DNA of 64,000 nt from Cordilura impudica (GCA_963682025.1 OY821519.1:133149112-133213111); one strand, 5' to 3'. Counted from the stretch's first letter, positions 43,993 through 55,373 are shown. Notes: generated by a model from the sequence alone, not told the origin. Made by a program: numbers and translations.

Positions 43993-44766
43993 CTTATACC
44001 CTATACCACTATGTGGTTTGGGTATAATGACTTTGTGCTCTGTTTGTAAATACCAAAAATATTTGAACTAGACCCATTTTTATTATACCGATCGACTCAG
44101 AATCACTTTCTGAGAATCACTTTCTGAGTCGATTTATCGATGTTTCTCCGTCCGTCCGTCCGTCTGTGTGTCCATGTAAACTTTGTAATCCAACTACAGT
44201 TCGCAGACATGAAAATATTTTGATGAAATTTGGTTTATAAAATTTATTCGACCATAGGAGGAATGGTATTGAAATTGGGGATATTCGGTTTATGTTTAGA
44301 CCTAGCCCCCATACAAATGACCCCTATGAAATCGACATAAATTGCCATAAGACCCAAATCATCATATAGATCTTAGTCAAATTGGGTTTGTATGTGTTTA
44401 TTATATCTATTAATCAGTAGTCCAAAACTAATCGCTATAGGGCAATTCTTAGTCATAGCCGCCATATAAAGCTGCTTCCCGATCCTTACTTAAAACTATC
44501 AAAAACCAAATATATTGCACTGATTTTTCTCAAATTTGGTTTGTTTATATTTTTTCAAAGTGACTTTACCAAATATGGTCTGGATCGTTCCACATTTCGA
44601 CCTAGTCCCCATATAAATATAGCATCCGATATGAACTTTTCATATCCCCAGCCAAAAAAATTAATAACAATGCCACTCAAATTTGGTATATTCTTATTTT
44701 CTATATCGAATTAGTTGGACCGATGAAATAGGGTCGGTCTAGACCGACTATAATTTCTTACTTGTT
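43993..44766 (+). mobile_element. mini-me/DINE-like repeat, full length
   Basis: From 'ttataccctataccact' through a duplicated 'atcactttctgag' near 44,100-44,125, the GTCY tract (44,149-44,172) and the palindrome (gtcggtctagaccgac) to 'ttcttacttgttt'. About 773 bp. Confidence 0.9.
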
Positions 44767-44834
44767 TATGTAAGTGGCAGACTAGAACTAATTATGAAAA
44801 AAGAATAGCAACTGACACAAAAAAAAAAAAAGAA

Positions 44835-45261
44835 GATATAGAACATAAGCATAAACTAAATTTGAGTGGCTTGTAATTAATTTTTTTTTTGTTTGGATAT
44901 GAAAAAGTTCATACTGGATGCTATAGTTATATGGGGACTAGGTCGAGAATTGGACCAAGCCTGACCGTATTTGGTAAGGTCTCCTATTTTTCGCAAAAAC
45001 ATATACAAACCAAATTTGAGAAAAATCTGTGCAATATTTTTTTTGATAGATTTAAGTGAAGATCGGGAATCTGCTTTGGACTACTGATAAATGGATGTAA
45101 TAGACATACACAACCCCAATTTGACTGATATCAATATGATAATTTGGATATATATGGCAATGTAAGTCGATCTCATAGGGGTCATTTGTGCGGGGACTAG
45201 GTTTGAACATGTGCCTGGAAATTGAAATTTGTTTTTTTTCACCAATTTTAATAGTATTAGC
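44835..45261 (-). mobile_element. mini-me/DINE-like repeat, both ends lost
   Basis: Body only: 'gaacataagcataaactaaa', 'gatatgaaaaagttcatac', 'ggggactaggtcgag', 'caaattgtagtc'-like text and 'gaacatgtgcc'. A deletion follows 'gaagatcgggaatctgct'. Lies tail to tail with the previous copy. Confidence 0.75.
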
Positions 45262-45820
45262 TAAAAAAAATAACTAAATATTATCCGAACATAGCTTGCC
45301 TGAATTTATCCGAGAAAACATGTTACTCTAACCCACTGTGCGACGCATTATGTCGTGAGTGCGGCCAAAAATAAAATAACACAATATTCGAATTTTAATG
45401 CGTTTATTATATTATCTTATAAAAAACATTCCAATTAAGAAAATTTCAAAAGATTTCTTAAAAATTTGTATATTCAAAAAAGTTATGATCGTTCAAAGTT
45501 GAAAGTTATTCGTAAGTATGAAGTTATTTAAAAAAGTGGTTGAAAACTGCATGCACTATAAATGGTTAAAAAAATCTCGATAAAAGAGTATAATTTTGCA
45601 TAAACTATTAAATATGATATTATTGCAATATGGTAACCTATTTTGTGTTCTTGTTTATTGATCATGTGATATTTACCGTTACTCTGAATGTAAACAAAAG
45701 AAAAAGGTCAGCTGCTTGAAAGAGTTTCAACTTCAATAGAGGAAAACAAAAAAAGACCAAAAGCGGGAATTTTTTTTATTTTAACATTATATTATGGCAA
45801 GTATGTAAATTAAAAAAAAA
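45262..45820. other. AT-rich DNA, no gene recognised
   Basis: No motif or repeat end recognised. Confidence 0.4.
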
Positions 45821-46670
45821 ACAAGTAAGAAAATTATAGTTCATATCGGATGTTACATTTATATGGGGACTAGGTCGAAAAATGGACCAATAATGACCAT
45901 ATTTGGTAAGGGTACTTATTTTTTGCAAAAATATATAAATGCCAAATTTGAGAAAAATCTACGCGATATTTTTGTTTTTGATAGATTTAACTGAATGGAG
46001 GCTATGACTAAAGGTGCGTTCAGACTATGCAAATATTTGACCAAATAAACGTAACCCCTAAATAATGTATAATTTTCCATGTATGATATAGAATATAGTT
46101 AAATATATTAAATATTACTAATGTAATAAAACATAACTTAATTTTGTCTTTTATATATCATGTAAGATTGAATAAAACTTTCATAAAATTAGGGGTTACG
46201 TTTATTTGGTCAAATATTTGCGTAGTCTGAACGCACCTTAAGAATTGCCTAGAAGGTTTATTTGTGCACTATTGATTAATGGGTGTAATAAATATGCACA
46301 AACCCAATTTGACCGAGATCTATATTGATAATTTGGATGTCATGGCAATTTAAGTCGATTTCATAGCGGGTATTTGTATGGGGACTAGGTCTCAACATTT
46401 ACCGATTTCCATCATATTCAATAGCGTTGATATCCCAAATTTGGTCAAAACATATTCATATTTACGACCTGTAGTTTGATTGCAAAGTTTACATGAATAA
46501 ACAAACATACGGACGGATGGACGGACATTGCTAAATCGACTCAGAAAATGATTCAGAAAGTGATTCTGAGTCGATCGGTATAATAAAAGATGAGGTTAAA
46601 TATTTTTGGTAGTTATGAACATCAGCACAAAGTCATTATACCCTGACCTCATAGTGTTATAGGGAATAAA
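45821..46670 (-). mobile_element. mini-me/DINE-like repeat carrying a MITE
   Basis: Starts 'acaagtaagaaaattatag' but jumps straight to 'tcatatcggatgttac', so the palindrome and ~150 bp are deleted. GTCY tract at 46,505-46,530; ends 'gtgttatagggaataaaaa'. The element is cut at 'gctatgactaa' by a 227-bp MITE and resumes 'gaattgcctag'. Confidence 0.8.
46012..46238. mobile_element. 227-bp palindromic MITE with TAA duplication
   Basis: The ends AGGTGCGTTCAGACTA(T/C)GC continue as inverted repeats for about 55 bp each (through 'ccaaataaacgtaacccct'). TAA at 46,009-46,011 and 46,239-46,241. TWA duplications are typical of PIF/Harbinger-type MITEs, but no transposase is here to test that. Confidence 0.85.
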
Positions 46671-46779
46671 AATGGTCTTAGCTGCAGAGTCCTGCCTAAT
46701 GATCTTTTTTCGACTTTTTTAGTATCAACACAAGTACAAATTCGTGATTTTTTCAATATTTGGGATATGCAAAAAACAC

Positions 46780-49247
46780 AAAAGGCAGAAAGGAGGATAT
46801 AATAAATTATTTGGAACACAAGTGCAAATCTAAACTTCTAGAACATAAAATCAATGAAATTATTTCCATTGTTACCATATATAATTGTCATTGAACAAAG
46901 TGGCGGTTCGATAAAAATACAGTTTATGGCTGGATTCAATATTTCTGGTAAATGATGGAGAGTTATGTTTTGCATGTATAATCACTAATCATTTATTATA
47001 CATTTATTAATCTATTATTTACATTATATTGGAGCCAAGTCCAAGTCGTAAAGGCAGGCCTCATATTGACTAACAATGAAGCAAAAGAAGAAAAATTGCT
47101 TCAAATCCATCATATAATCGACTATTTCGCCAGAAAAAGCTTTGGCATGTTTCTTAGACGTGGGATTATCACATAGATAATACCAAACGGTAAAAACAGC
47201 TGTAATAAACAGTTCATAAGGGCTGAAAATGCAAAAAAATACATTTCTGAAACTATTATTGTTTCAGAAACGTCAGTAAAGATACCATTGCAAACCATTT
47301 TAAACATCACAGCGAATAGTTATTTAGATTTATACAAATTTGAAAACAAAAATTATTTAATTTTTGGAATTAAATGGGGTTACGATGGCAGTTCAAATCA
47401 CAAACTGTATAAACAGAGATTTGATGATACAAACTTAAGCGATGCATTTTAATACCCTATACCACTAGGTGGTTTGGGTATAATGACTTTGTGCTGCTGT
47501 TTGTAACTACCAAAAATATTTGACATGGACCCATTTTTTATTATACCGATCGAATCAGAATCACTAACTGATTCCGTCCGTCCGTCTGTGTGTCCGTCTG
47601 TAAACTTTGTAATCAAACTGCAGGTGAGAATCGGTCCATGTTCAGACCTAGCCCCCATACAAATGACCCCTATGAAATCGACATAAATTGCCATAAGATC
47701 CAAATTGTCATATAGATCTTACTCAAATTGGGTTTGTATGCGTTTATTACATCCATTAATGAGTAGTCCAAAAATGATCCCTATGGGACAACTCTTAGTC
47801 ATAGGCCCCATATAGAGCTGCTTTCCGATCTTCCCTTAAATCTATCAAAAAACAAAAATATTGCACTGATTCTTCTCAAATTTTGTTTGTATATATTTTT
47901 GCAAAATACAAGAGACTTTACCAAACATAGTCGGGATTGGTTCATTTTTGGGCCTAGTCCCCATATAGATATAGCATCCATATGAACTTTTTCATATCTA
48001 CAGCCAAAAAAATTAATAAAAATCCCACTCAAATTTGGTTTATGCTTATTTTCTATGTCCAGTTAGTTGGGCCTATTAGATAGGGTCTCTAAACGCATGC
48101 TAGAGGGTATCATATAGTCGGTCTAGACCGACTATAATTTTCATACTTGTTTTTGTTGTCTCGTTTGTTTCATTATGGTTTTTAGATTGGGCAACAGAAG
48201 AAGTTTTATGGAATAACTTTAAACATTCATCAACAAACTACTGTCGTCCAATATGTTTTGACTTTTTAAAAGAAAATTATTCATTAATAAAACGACACGA
48301 AATAGTATTGAAGAGGAAATAAATAACTTGAAAACATTAACCTACGTCTCTCATGATAAAAATCTGAATGTTCATTTCCGATTTTAATTAACGATGATGG
48401 ATGGAATTATACCAAATGTTTTAACACAACATAAAAGCGGTCCGTTTGTTTTGTTTGTGGTGCCAAACCAACAGAAATGAATTCAATTGACGTATTTAAG
48501 AAAAGCGTAATATCGAAGAGTTTTATAAGTATGGTTTATCCACTCTACATGTGTATATGAATTTTTTTTTGAATGTATTCTTCATATTTCATACAGGATA
48601 ACCTTAAAAACTTGGAGAGTTTCCGGCGAAATAAATAAAAAACTGTCACTGAAATAAAATCAAAAATCCAAAAAGTTTTTTAAAAAGAAATTGGAATTAT
48701 AGTAGACAAACAGGTTATGGCACTACCAATGGTGGTAATACAACGAGACACTTTTTTAACACCGTTGATGTCTTCTAGAATAACAAAGGTGGATCGTACT
48801 CTAATTAAAAAATTTTCCTGATGTTAAAAACTCTTTCAAGTGGTAAAGATATTAATGTTTAAAATTTTTATAAACTTCGTAAGGAAACTTGGAATCTATA
48901 TATTGAAAAATGTCCTTAATACTATATGATAAAATTCTAGTTCATGGAGCAGAGTTTATAAAACATTGTAATATACAAATAGGGATGTTATCTGAGGAAG
49001 CCGGTTGAAGCTACACGTAAAATTTTTAGAAAAAAATCGGTTATGTCATACTAGGAGAACTAGTCGTGAAAATACGAATATAGACATAATTGAAAGAATG
49101 ATGCTACAATCAGAACCAAAATTATCTATATATCGACAAGAAGATAAAAAAAATCAAACGAGTATGATGAAAAAAAGTAGAAAAAAAAGTCAGTCTGAAG
49201 AAAGCGATTCTGACTTAAGTGAACAGTTAGTATTTTTAAGTAAATAG
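46780..49247 (+). pseudogene. Transib/RAG1-like transposase relic (copy 3), split by a mini-me
   Basis: Pieces in order: SRKGRPHID near 47,043 and SKRRKI, the N-terminal basic motif; FGIKWGYDGSSNHKLYKQRF at 47,362-47,421 (first catalytic Asp); after the mini-me, SSTNYCRPICFDFLK near 48,228-48,270; LTMMDGIIPN near 48,390; FVCGAKPTEMN after frame correction near 48,455; TTNGGNTTRHFF near 48,730; and YDKILVHGAEFIKHCNIQIG with MLSEEA near 48,927-49,000 (final Glu region). The last part is open at 49,005-49,247: KNRLCHTRRTSRENTNIDII, then ERMMLQSEPKLS and a basic tail, the C-terminal region that copy 2 lacks. Frameshifts throughout. Start limit approximate. Confidence 0.75.
47452..48152 (+). mobile_element. 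mini-me/DINE-like repeat inside the Transib relic
   Basis: 'ataccctataccactaggtg' to 'cgactataattttcatac' plus 'ttgttttt'. A deletion removed part of the body after the GTCY tract (47,575-47,602). It interrupts the Transib frame just after LSDAF, and homologous residues continue beyond its right end. Confidence 0.85.
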
Positions 49248-49373
49248 TTAACAATTCACTATTTATATTAAAATCATTAATTTAACTGACTAATTTTTTT
49301 ATGTGTTATAAGGAGCTCATTTAGAAAAAATAAAAAAATAGTATATATTTTTTGCCCAAACATTTTTGGGAAA

Positions 49374-50929
49374 AGTTTGTGGACATACAATTAAGTCACT
49401 CATGCAATATATTTTTCTGTGTGAAAAAATAACTGTACGTTATTTGTTGATTCACTTAAATTTTTCCAAATATGCAGTACCGTTATGATTCTTTGAACAT
49501 ATAAAAAAAATTTAACATTTCAATGTTTAGTTTTGTAAATAAACAGTCATTTCTAGAAACATCGCCGAAGTTAAGTGGACACATAATTAAGTCGTTTTAA
49601 TTATCGAAGGTACATATTTGTATTAGGAAAATTTATGGTTATCAAAAGGGATTTATTGATCTTTTAAAACGTTTTAGCACCTTATGCTGTAGTTCCAATT
49701 GACGTTTTTAAACTATGGGTAAAAATAAGAGCTCCACTACCGGTGGAAGGGAGATCATTTGGAATTGCTTCTGAATTGATGGTTCAATGCTGAAGTGGTG
49801 AAATTATTATCATTATCGAGCGGAAATGTTGTAAACGGTATTAAACATTATCAAAAATGTAAGACCTTTGATAATTTGCAAATACATAAACAACGCAAAC
49901 AGACACAAGCGGAAGATAGGCTTATGGCCAGCATGCGTAAAATTGACCCATTCCTCTTATTAACTCAGATTGGATCGTGCAAGGAGTCTGATATTGGCAC
50001 TAAAATATCGGCAAGGACCGTAAGAAGGCTTCTGACCGAAAATAATCTTAATTGCCGCATAGCGAGAAAAAAAACCAAATATGTAAGAAAAATATTCAGC
50101 AGTGCTTGCGGTTTGCAAAAACCCAACTTCGTAAGGATCGAAATTTTTGGAAATTAATAGTGCGGAGTGATGAAACAAAGTTCGACGTTTTCGGAAAGGA
50201 TGGCAGGCCCTTTGTGCAACCACCAGTCAACAAATGTTTGTATCCAAACTAAACAAAAAAAAAAAACCGTAAAGCACGGAGAGTCATCAGTAATAATGTT
50301 TTAACTCGTTTGGGGTTGGTCCCTTAGTTAAAATCGATGGGGAAAATGACTTTGGAAATGTATAAAGATATCCTGCAGAATAATTTAGACAATGTTTATG
50401 CTGATGATTTACCACTATCATGGATATTTCAGCAGGATAACGGCCAGAAGCATACATCTCAGTTCGTTAAGACTTGGTTTGATAAAAACAATATGAAGGT
50501 TCTTGAGTGACCAGCTCATAATCCCGATATAAGCCCCATAGAAGATCTATGCAGGATTGCGGGCAAAAAACCTACAAATAAAAATGCACTCAGGCAGAAT
50601 GGAACAATATTACTTCTCAGCAGTATTACGCTTTAGCTAAAACAATGGCAAACAGATGTGCCGAAGTAATTCTCCAAAGAGGGGACCCACAAAATACTAA
50701 TGGTTCAAAATAATTGAATTAATAATAAAACAATTTAACAAAATTTTAACAATTTCTTTTCAGATGACTTAAGACTGACATTTGCCATGTACAAAAAAAA
50801 GTATCTACAATGAATTACTTTTTAAGTTTTTATAATTAGTTAACTGTTAACTGAAGTTGCTTTTGTTCAAATTTTTATTAAAAAAATAAGTATTACTGTA
50901 TAATTGACTTAATTGTATGTCCACAAGTG
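49374..50929 (+). mobile_element. Second Tc1 element with IR/DR ends
   Basis: The right end, read inward, is CACTTGTGGACATACAATTA. The left has agtttgtggacatacaatta, so its first bases have decayed. TA follows at 50,930-50,931. An inner pair, 'gtggacacataattaagtcg' at 49,577 and 'gatgacttaagactgaca' in reverse near 50,763, completes the double-repeat plan. Sister family of the element at 31,075. Confidence 0.8.
49715..50700 (+). pseudogene. Tc1 DD34E transposase relic
   Basis: Starts MGKNKSSTTGGREIIWNCF at 49,715. HTH segment VVKLLSLSSGNVVNGIKHYQ, then DIGTKISARTVRRLLTENNL, FWKLIVRSDETKFDVFGKDG with RPFVQPPVNK (first Asp), LSWIFQQDNGQKHTSQFVK (second Asp), a stop, and NPDISPIEDL with the catalytic Glu 34 residues after the second Asp. 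It ends ANRCAEVILQRGDPTKY at 50,700. The three catalytic residues are all visible, but frameshifts near 50,065 and 50,270 and several stops inactivate it. Confidence 0.85.
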
Positions 50930-50931
50930 TA

Positions 50932-51500
50932 TATGACATATATGACATATATATATGACATTTTTTATCCGATTTTGGCAATTTTTTTCAGGTGCACTAC
51001 TTTTTATAGTTGCTATAGCAGGGTGATATTGTTTTTTATTTTGCGTAAAAACTTCTGATTTTAGCCATTTTTTTGAACGAAGAATGTATGGGAGATGGGC
51101 CTGTCCTTTGTCCAATTTGTGTGCCAAATTTCATTGCTCTACGATAACTCCGTCTCTTTATGGCCGCTGGTTGTATGAAGTCACCACACAGTGCGACGTA
51201 GCCGGTCTGCCAGCAAAATTAAATTTGAGAATTTCACTTTATTCGGAAACAAATGCAAGTCACTCTTCAAAATGCGACACTGAGTGCGATGACGATATGA
51301 TCATTTGGGTTATCGGCAACTCTCTCTTACCGTCTCAACCGTCTTGGGTGTTGATGAACGGCATGTGGACGATCTGCCACTGTGCCGTGCTAAACTGACG
51401 GCGTTTCTTGACGACTATTTTCAATATAGTCGTTAAGGCGTTACATAGTGAAAATTTTACGGCATTGACGTTTCAAAAAACACCCTTTATTTTGTAAGAT
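50932..51500. other. Unclassified, GC-richer segment, possible small mariner-like element
   Basis: 51,090-51,430 is clearly less AT-rich than its surroundings and carries a 104-codon open frame (51,084-51,398) that I cannot place. 'gcagggtgatattgtttttt' at 51,018 and 'ttcaaaaaacaccctt' at 51,471 are weakly inverted, in the style of mariner ends. This is a guess only. Confidence 0.3.
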
Positions 51501-51648
51501 TATAACAAACATTTACCTATTTTTAAATTGTTAAATATTTTGTTTGAAATATGTTGTTAATGGAATTGTTTTTTATTTTTTAAACATATAAAACGTTAAT
51601 AAACTCGCAAGATTTCTGTCATCTCAAAATTAAAAAACGATAATATTT

Positions 51649-51835
51649 ATTTATTTATTTATATTAATTACAATACAAAGTAAATTTGTATTCTAATTTG
51701 GGTCCAGGGATAAGCCGGGTGACAAAGACCATTTGGCTGGTTTTTTGTAGCGACAGACCTAAGCCTCTGGTGGGAATCGAACCCACGACCCCCACATGAT
51801 AGGCCAGCACGCTACCTACTTACCTATCGGGGCGC
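51649..51835 (-). mobile_element. tRNA-derived SINE with 19-bp target duplication
   Basis: On the minus strand it starts GCGCCCCGATAGGTAAGTAG and holds an A-box-like TAGCGTGCTGG and a B-box GGTTCGATTCC (near 51,772-51,782), in the context 'gtcgtgggttcgattccc', as in a tRNA. A short unrelated body follows, then a tail of AAAT/TAAA units (51,649-51,664 on the plus strand). TTAAAAAACGATAATATTT occurs at 51,630-51,648 and 51,836-51,854, a perfect duplication as expected for L1-style retroposition. Only one copy is in the window. The parent tRNA is not identified. Confidence 0.9.
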
Positions 51836-52020
51836 TTAAAAAACGATAATATTTTATTAAATTTTAAAAAAATTTGTTAGATACTAAGCTAGACTTTATG
51901 GAAAGGGCGTTATATATTTTTTAAATTATGTCATATTCCACAAATTTTGTATTTTTTTAAAATGATTTTAACATATTTAATAATATAGAAAAATAAAAGA
52001 CCGGAGAAAATTTATTGTCA

Positions 52021-52075
52021 GAAAAAAAGTACGAGTGCTAAATTCGGCTTTGCCGAATCTTTGATATGTGACGTT
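52021..52075 (+). repeat. Fragment of the 'aagtaagggtgctaaattcggc' repeat
   Basis: 'gtacgagtgctaaattcgg' with 'ctttgccgaatctttgat'. The same words, with an 'acaagtaagggtg' start and a 'taccctccacc' follow-on, occur at 59,464-59,520. A separate DINE-type family. Confidence 0.5.
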
Positions 52076-52125
52076 TTCGTTTTACGTTTATATTACTATC
52101 TGGACTTATTCGAATATTTATAACA

Positions 52126-52514
52126 AACTAGCAGAGCCCAGCATTCGAAATTCGAATGCAAATTCTAGGAAATTTTATTTTTTCATTCAATTATAAATAT
52201 TTGTTGAACATATACTATATATAACTGGGTCTGTTAATAAATAATTTTATAAGAGCCTAATGGCATGCTAATCAATTTTAATCCAACAAACAGTTAATAA
52301 AAACATACACAGCACTATGTGTTTTATGTACGTCTTAGTAGCAACTTCAAATACATTTTACTCCAAAACAATTTTCCAGACAGTGCAAATCTATAAATAT
52401 GGTGGACAGCTAAAAAAAGTACCTTTCAAATGTTATATTTTTTATCAAAATCGGTTAGTAATTAAAGTTGTAAAATCGGTCACAAGAAATCGCCTTGCCT
52501 TTTAATATTATAGA
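52126..52514 (+). mobile_element. Family B element, copy 6
   Basis: 'actagcagagcccagcattc' and 'gaaattcgaatgcaaattc' at the start, 'cggtcacaagaaatcgcc' and 'taatattatagatt' at the end. Confidence 0.7.
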
Positions 52515-53111
52515 TTTAAATAAAATATATTAAAAAAGTAAATAATTTGATAATCTTAATACTAATGGCGTTTTCTTTTTTGAAAAATAAAATTTTACAC
52601 ATATATAATGTACATTTTAAAAATGTTTAACCCACCCACTTAAGATGTTTCATTTTTAATCGTCAGAATAGAACACAAAAGCACAATTTGGCAACACTTT
52701 TTTTAAGAGCTATTTGCGTTTACATTTTTTTTTTGGTTGGTAAAAGTAAAATTATAGGACGCTAAAAAAATCAATTTAAAGAAAATGGATAATATTGATA
52801 ACGCAACAATTGAAAGTCGAAGTGACGATAGTCCATGCTCCAGTAAGAAAATGCAGTGAAGTATATCAAATGTAAGTCACAAAAAAATTATATATATGTT
52901 TAAAAGCATTTTTATTTATGCCGTTTTCTTTTCTGACAAAAAATGTCGCATTTTATTTGCACTTTTTTCGAAAGGTGTATTTATTATATATTCTAAATTA
53001 AGAGCAACCGTATTTTATACATCAATCGAATGGTCTCAAAGTCGAGCTCTCGTAAATTGCAAAAAATTGTAGCCATTGACTTCTATCAGGTTATTGTGTG
53101 AGAAAAATATA

Positions 53112-53153
53112 AAATTAAAATAAATAAAATAAAATAAATAAATAAATAAATAA
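53112..53153. repeat. (AAAT)n microsatellite at the LINE 5' junction
   Basis: AAATA and AAAT units immediately before the truncated LINE. Possibly the insertion target. Confidence 0.8.
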
Positions 53154-53162
53154 AAGCTTCAA

Positions 53163-55272
53163 ACCTTACAAATCTCCGGGACCTGACGGTATCATTCCAG
53201 CTGAATTGCAGCATGTGTCGGACTACATTTCCCTTTGGCTATGCAGTCTTTTCACTTGCGGCATAAACACAGCGTATATTACTTTGAAATGGAGGGAGAC
53301 AAGAGTGGCGTTCATTCCAAAAGCTGGAAAGAGCTCACACACTGTCCCAAAGGATTTCATACCAATAAGCCTATCATCGTTCCTATTGAAGACAACGGAG
53401 CGTATGATAGACCCTTACTTACGTAGAATTATTGACCCTAAACTGCTATCAACGAGGCAACATGCCTACAGCAAGGGAAGGTCAACTGAAACAGCTCTAC
53501 ACGAGCTTGTAGGTACCATCGAGAAATCGCTCTCGGCAGGAGAATACACTATGACAGCCTTTTTGGATATAGAAGGGGCTTTTAACAACATCACACCGGA
53601 CTCGATAATAGCGGCACTATCTAGTCTAGGAGTGAATTCTGTGATCATCTCATTGATTGGAAATCTGCTTGTCAACAGGCGGATAACGTCTAAACTGGGA
53701 ACTTCGGAAATATCCCGATTTGTGAATAGGGGAACGCCACAAGGTGGCGTTCTATCACCACTTCTCTGGAACTTGGCGCTAAACCCAGTGCTAGTATCGT
53801 TGGAGGGGCAAGGCTGCAGCGTAGTCGCATATGCTGACGACGTTGCCATGGCCGTAAATGGGAAGTTTCTATCTACAATTAGAGATATCCTGCAACGGGC
53901 TCTCACAGAGCTATCTATCTGGGCAAGTGGTTGCGGTCTGGGGGTTAATCCGACCAAAACGGAACTTGTTCTTTTCACTAGGAAGTATAAGATCCCTACC
54001 TTCGATCCCATTTCTCTCAACGGCACTGAAATCGTCTTCTCTGATGGAGCCAAGAATCTTGGCGTATTCCTGGACAGGAAGCTGAACTTCAGACGGAATT
54101 TGGAGGAGCGGGTGAAGAAGGCGACTATAGCTTTATACTCCTGTAAGAAGGCCATTGGTAAGCGATGGGGCTTTAGTCCGAAAATTGCTCACTGGATCTA
54201 TACAGCGGTGGTCCGTCCAATACTCATGTACGGAGTCATCGTCTGGTGGCCTGCTTTGGAGAAGGCCACCAATAACAACCTTCTCGCAAGGGTACAGAGA
54301 ATGGCTTCCATGTGCATCACTGGAGCCCTTCGTACTACACCTTCGGATGCCTTGAACATCCTATTACACCTAATACCACTGGACATATTAGGGAAGCAGT
54401 CGGCGGCCTCATCGGCCATTCGATTAAGAAGCACACTACAATGGCGGGGCTACAATTGTGGCCACAGGGTGATCCTGAGTGACAGGAACTTGCCATTGAA
54501 CGTGGATTACACTACTCCAAGGAGCGTTTCTGAACGTCACTACTGTACACTAATACCGACCAGGGAATCTTGATCTGGGAGGACACCAGGCAGTAGGCGT
54601 TCCGTAAATTTCTATACTGACGGATCGAAATTGTGCGGTCAGGTTGGTTTTGGAGTCCATTTAGGGGAGCTTGGACTAAATCTGGCTCGAAGGTTACCAG
54701 ACCACTGCAGTGTATATCAGGCAGAGGTACTGGCAATAAAGAAGGTTGCTGACTGGTTGGGTCGGAATATTCTGTCTACGACCGCAGTCAACATCTATTC
54801 TGATAGTCAAGTCGCGGTAAAATCCATGCGATCAATGTTCCTGAAAACGAGAACCGCCCTTAGCTGCAGCACCTCCTTAAATGAGATGGCCAAGCAGTTC
54901 GACATCAGGCTCATATGGGTCCCAGGGCACAGGAACATACCGGGAAACTGTAAAGCGAATGAGCTGGCAAGACAGGGTACTACCTTACAGGTTCCAGCGG
55001 ATTTGGAATGTGTTGGTACTGGGCACTGCCTTATAGGGAGACACTCTGAGCGCCTTAAGGTCTCGTCAAATGATTTCTGTCGTAGCTGCTTGGATGTGGA
55101 GGAGGTAGAGAGCGTAGAACACTTCCTCTGCCACTGCCCGGCGCTATTCATAACAAGACTACGTACATTGGGATCGCTGTTTCTTCGCGATCTCTCTGAC
55201 CTCTCAAACGTGGAAATTTCACATCTTAGGGGCTTCATCAGAAGCTCGAACTGGTTCTTCGGTGGGGACTGA
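53163..55272 (+). pseudogene. LINE ORF2: reverse transcriptase and RNase H
   Basis: RT open from the truncation to 54,573, with the usual blocks: SPGPDGIIPAEL, DFIPISLSSFLLKTTERMI, AYSKGRSTETALHELVGTI, MTAFLDIEGAFNN (first Asp), RGTPQGGVLSPLLWNLALNP, VVAYADDVAMAV (YADD box) and LGVFLDRKLNF. One in-frame TGA (54,571-54,573) separates it from RNase H in the same frame: FYTDGSK, YQAEVLAI, IYSDSQVAV and WVPGHRNIPGNCKANELARQ. The last block has Asn where KADELA carries the catalytic Asp, so RNase H is probably dead. A Cys/His cluster (CRSCLDV...VEHFLCHCPAL) closes the protein at 55,272. Confidence 0.9.
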
Positions 55273-55352
55273 GGCGAACACCCATTCGTCCCGTGGTATC
55301 ACAACGGACCCCAGAGTCTAAGTTGCTGGTCCTTGGATCAGCAGCCACTTCC

Positions 55353-55373
55353 AACCTAACCTAACCTAACCTA
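55353..55373 (+). repeat. (CCTAA)n tail at the LINE 3' end
   Basis: About four CCTAA units after 'gcagccacttccaa'. The complement is TTAGG, the common arthropod telomere repeat, but here it is the tail of the LINE. Confidence 0.8.

Noticed and set aside
51765..51835. A functional tRNA gene on the minus strand
   Set aside because: The A and B boxes are there, but the acceptor and anticodon stems do not pair well, and the unit has a tail and target duplications, so it is a SINE.
53466..54155. A 229-codon open frame on the minus strand
   Set aside because: It is a shadow of the reverse transcriptase on the plus strand; its residues follow no known family.
55353..55373. Interstitial telomere repeat (TTAGG)n
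   Set aside because: It is the short tail of the LINE, directly after its 3' UTR, and flies lack TTAGG telomeres.
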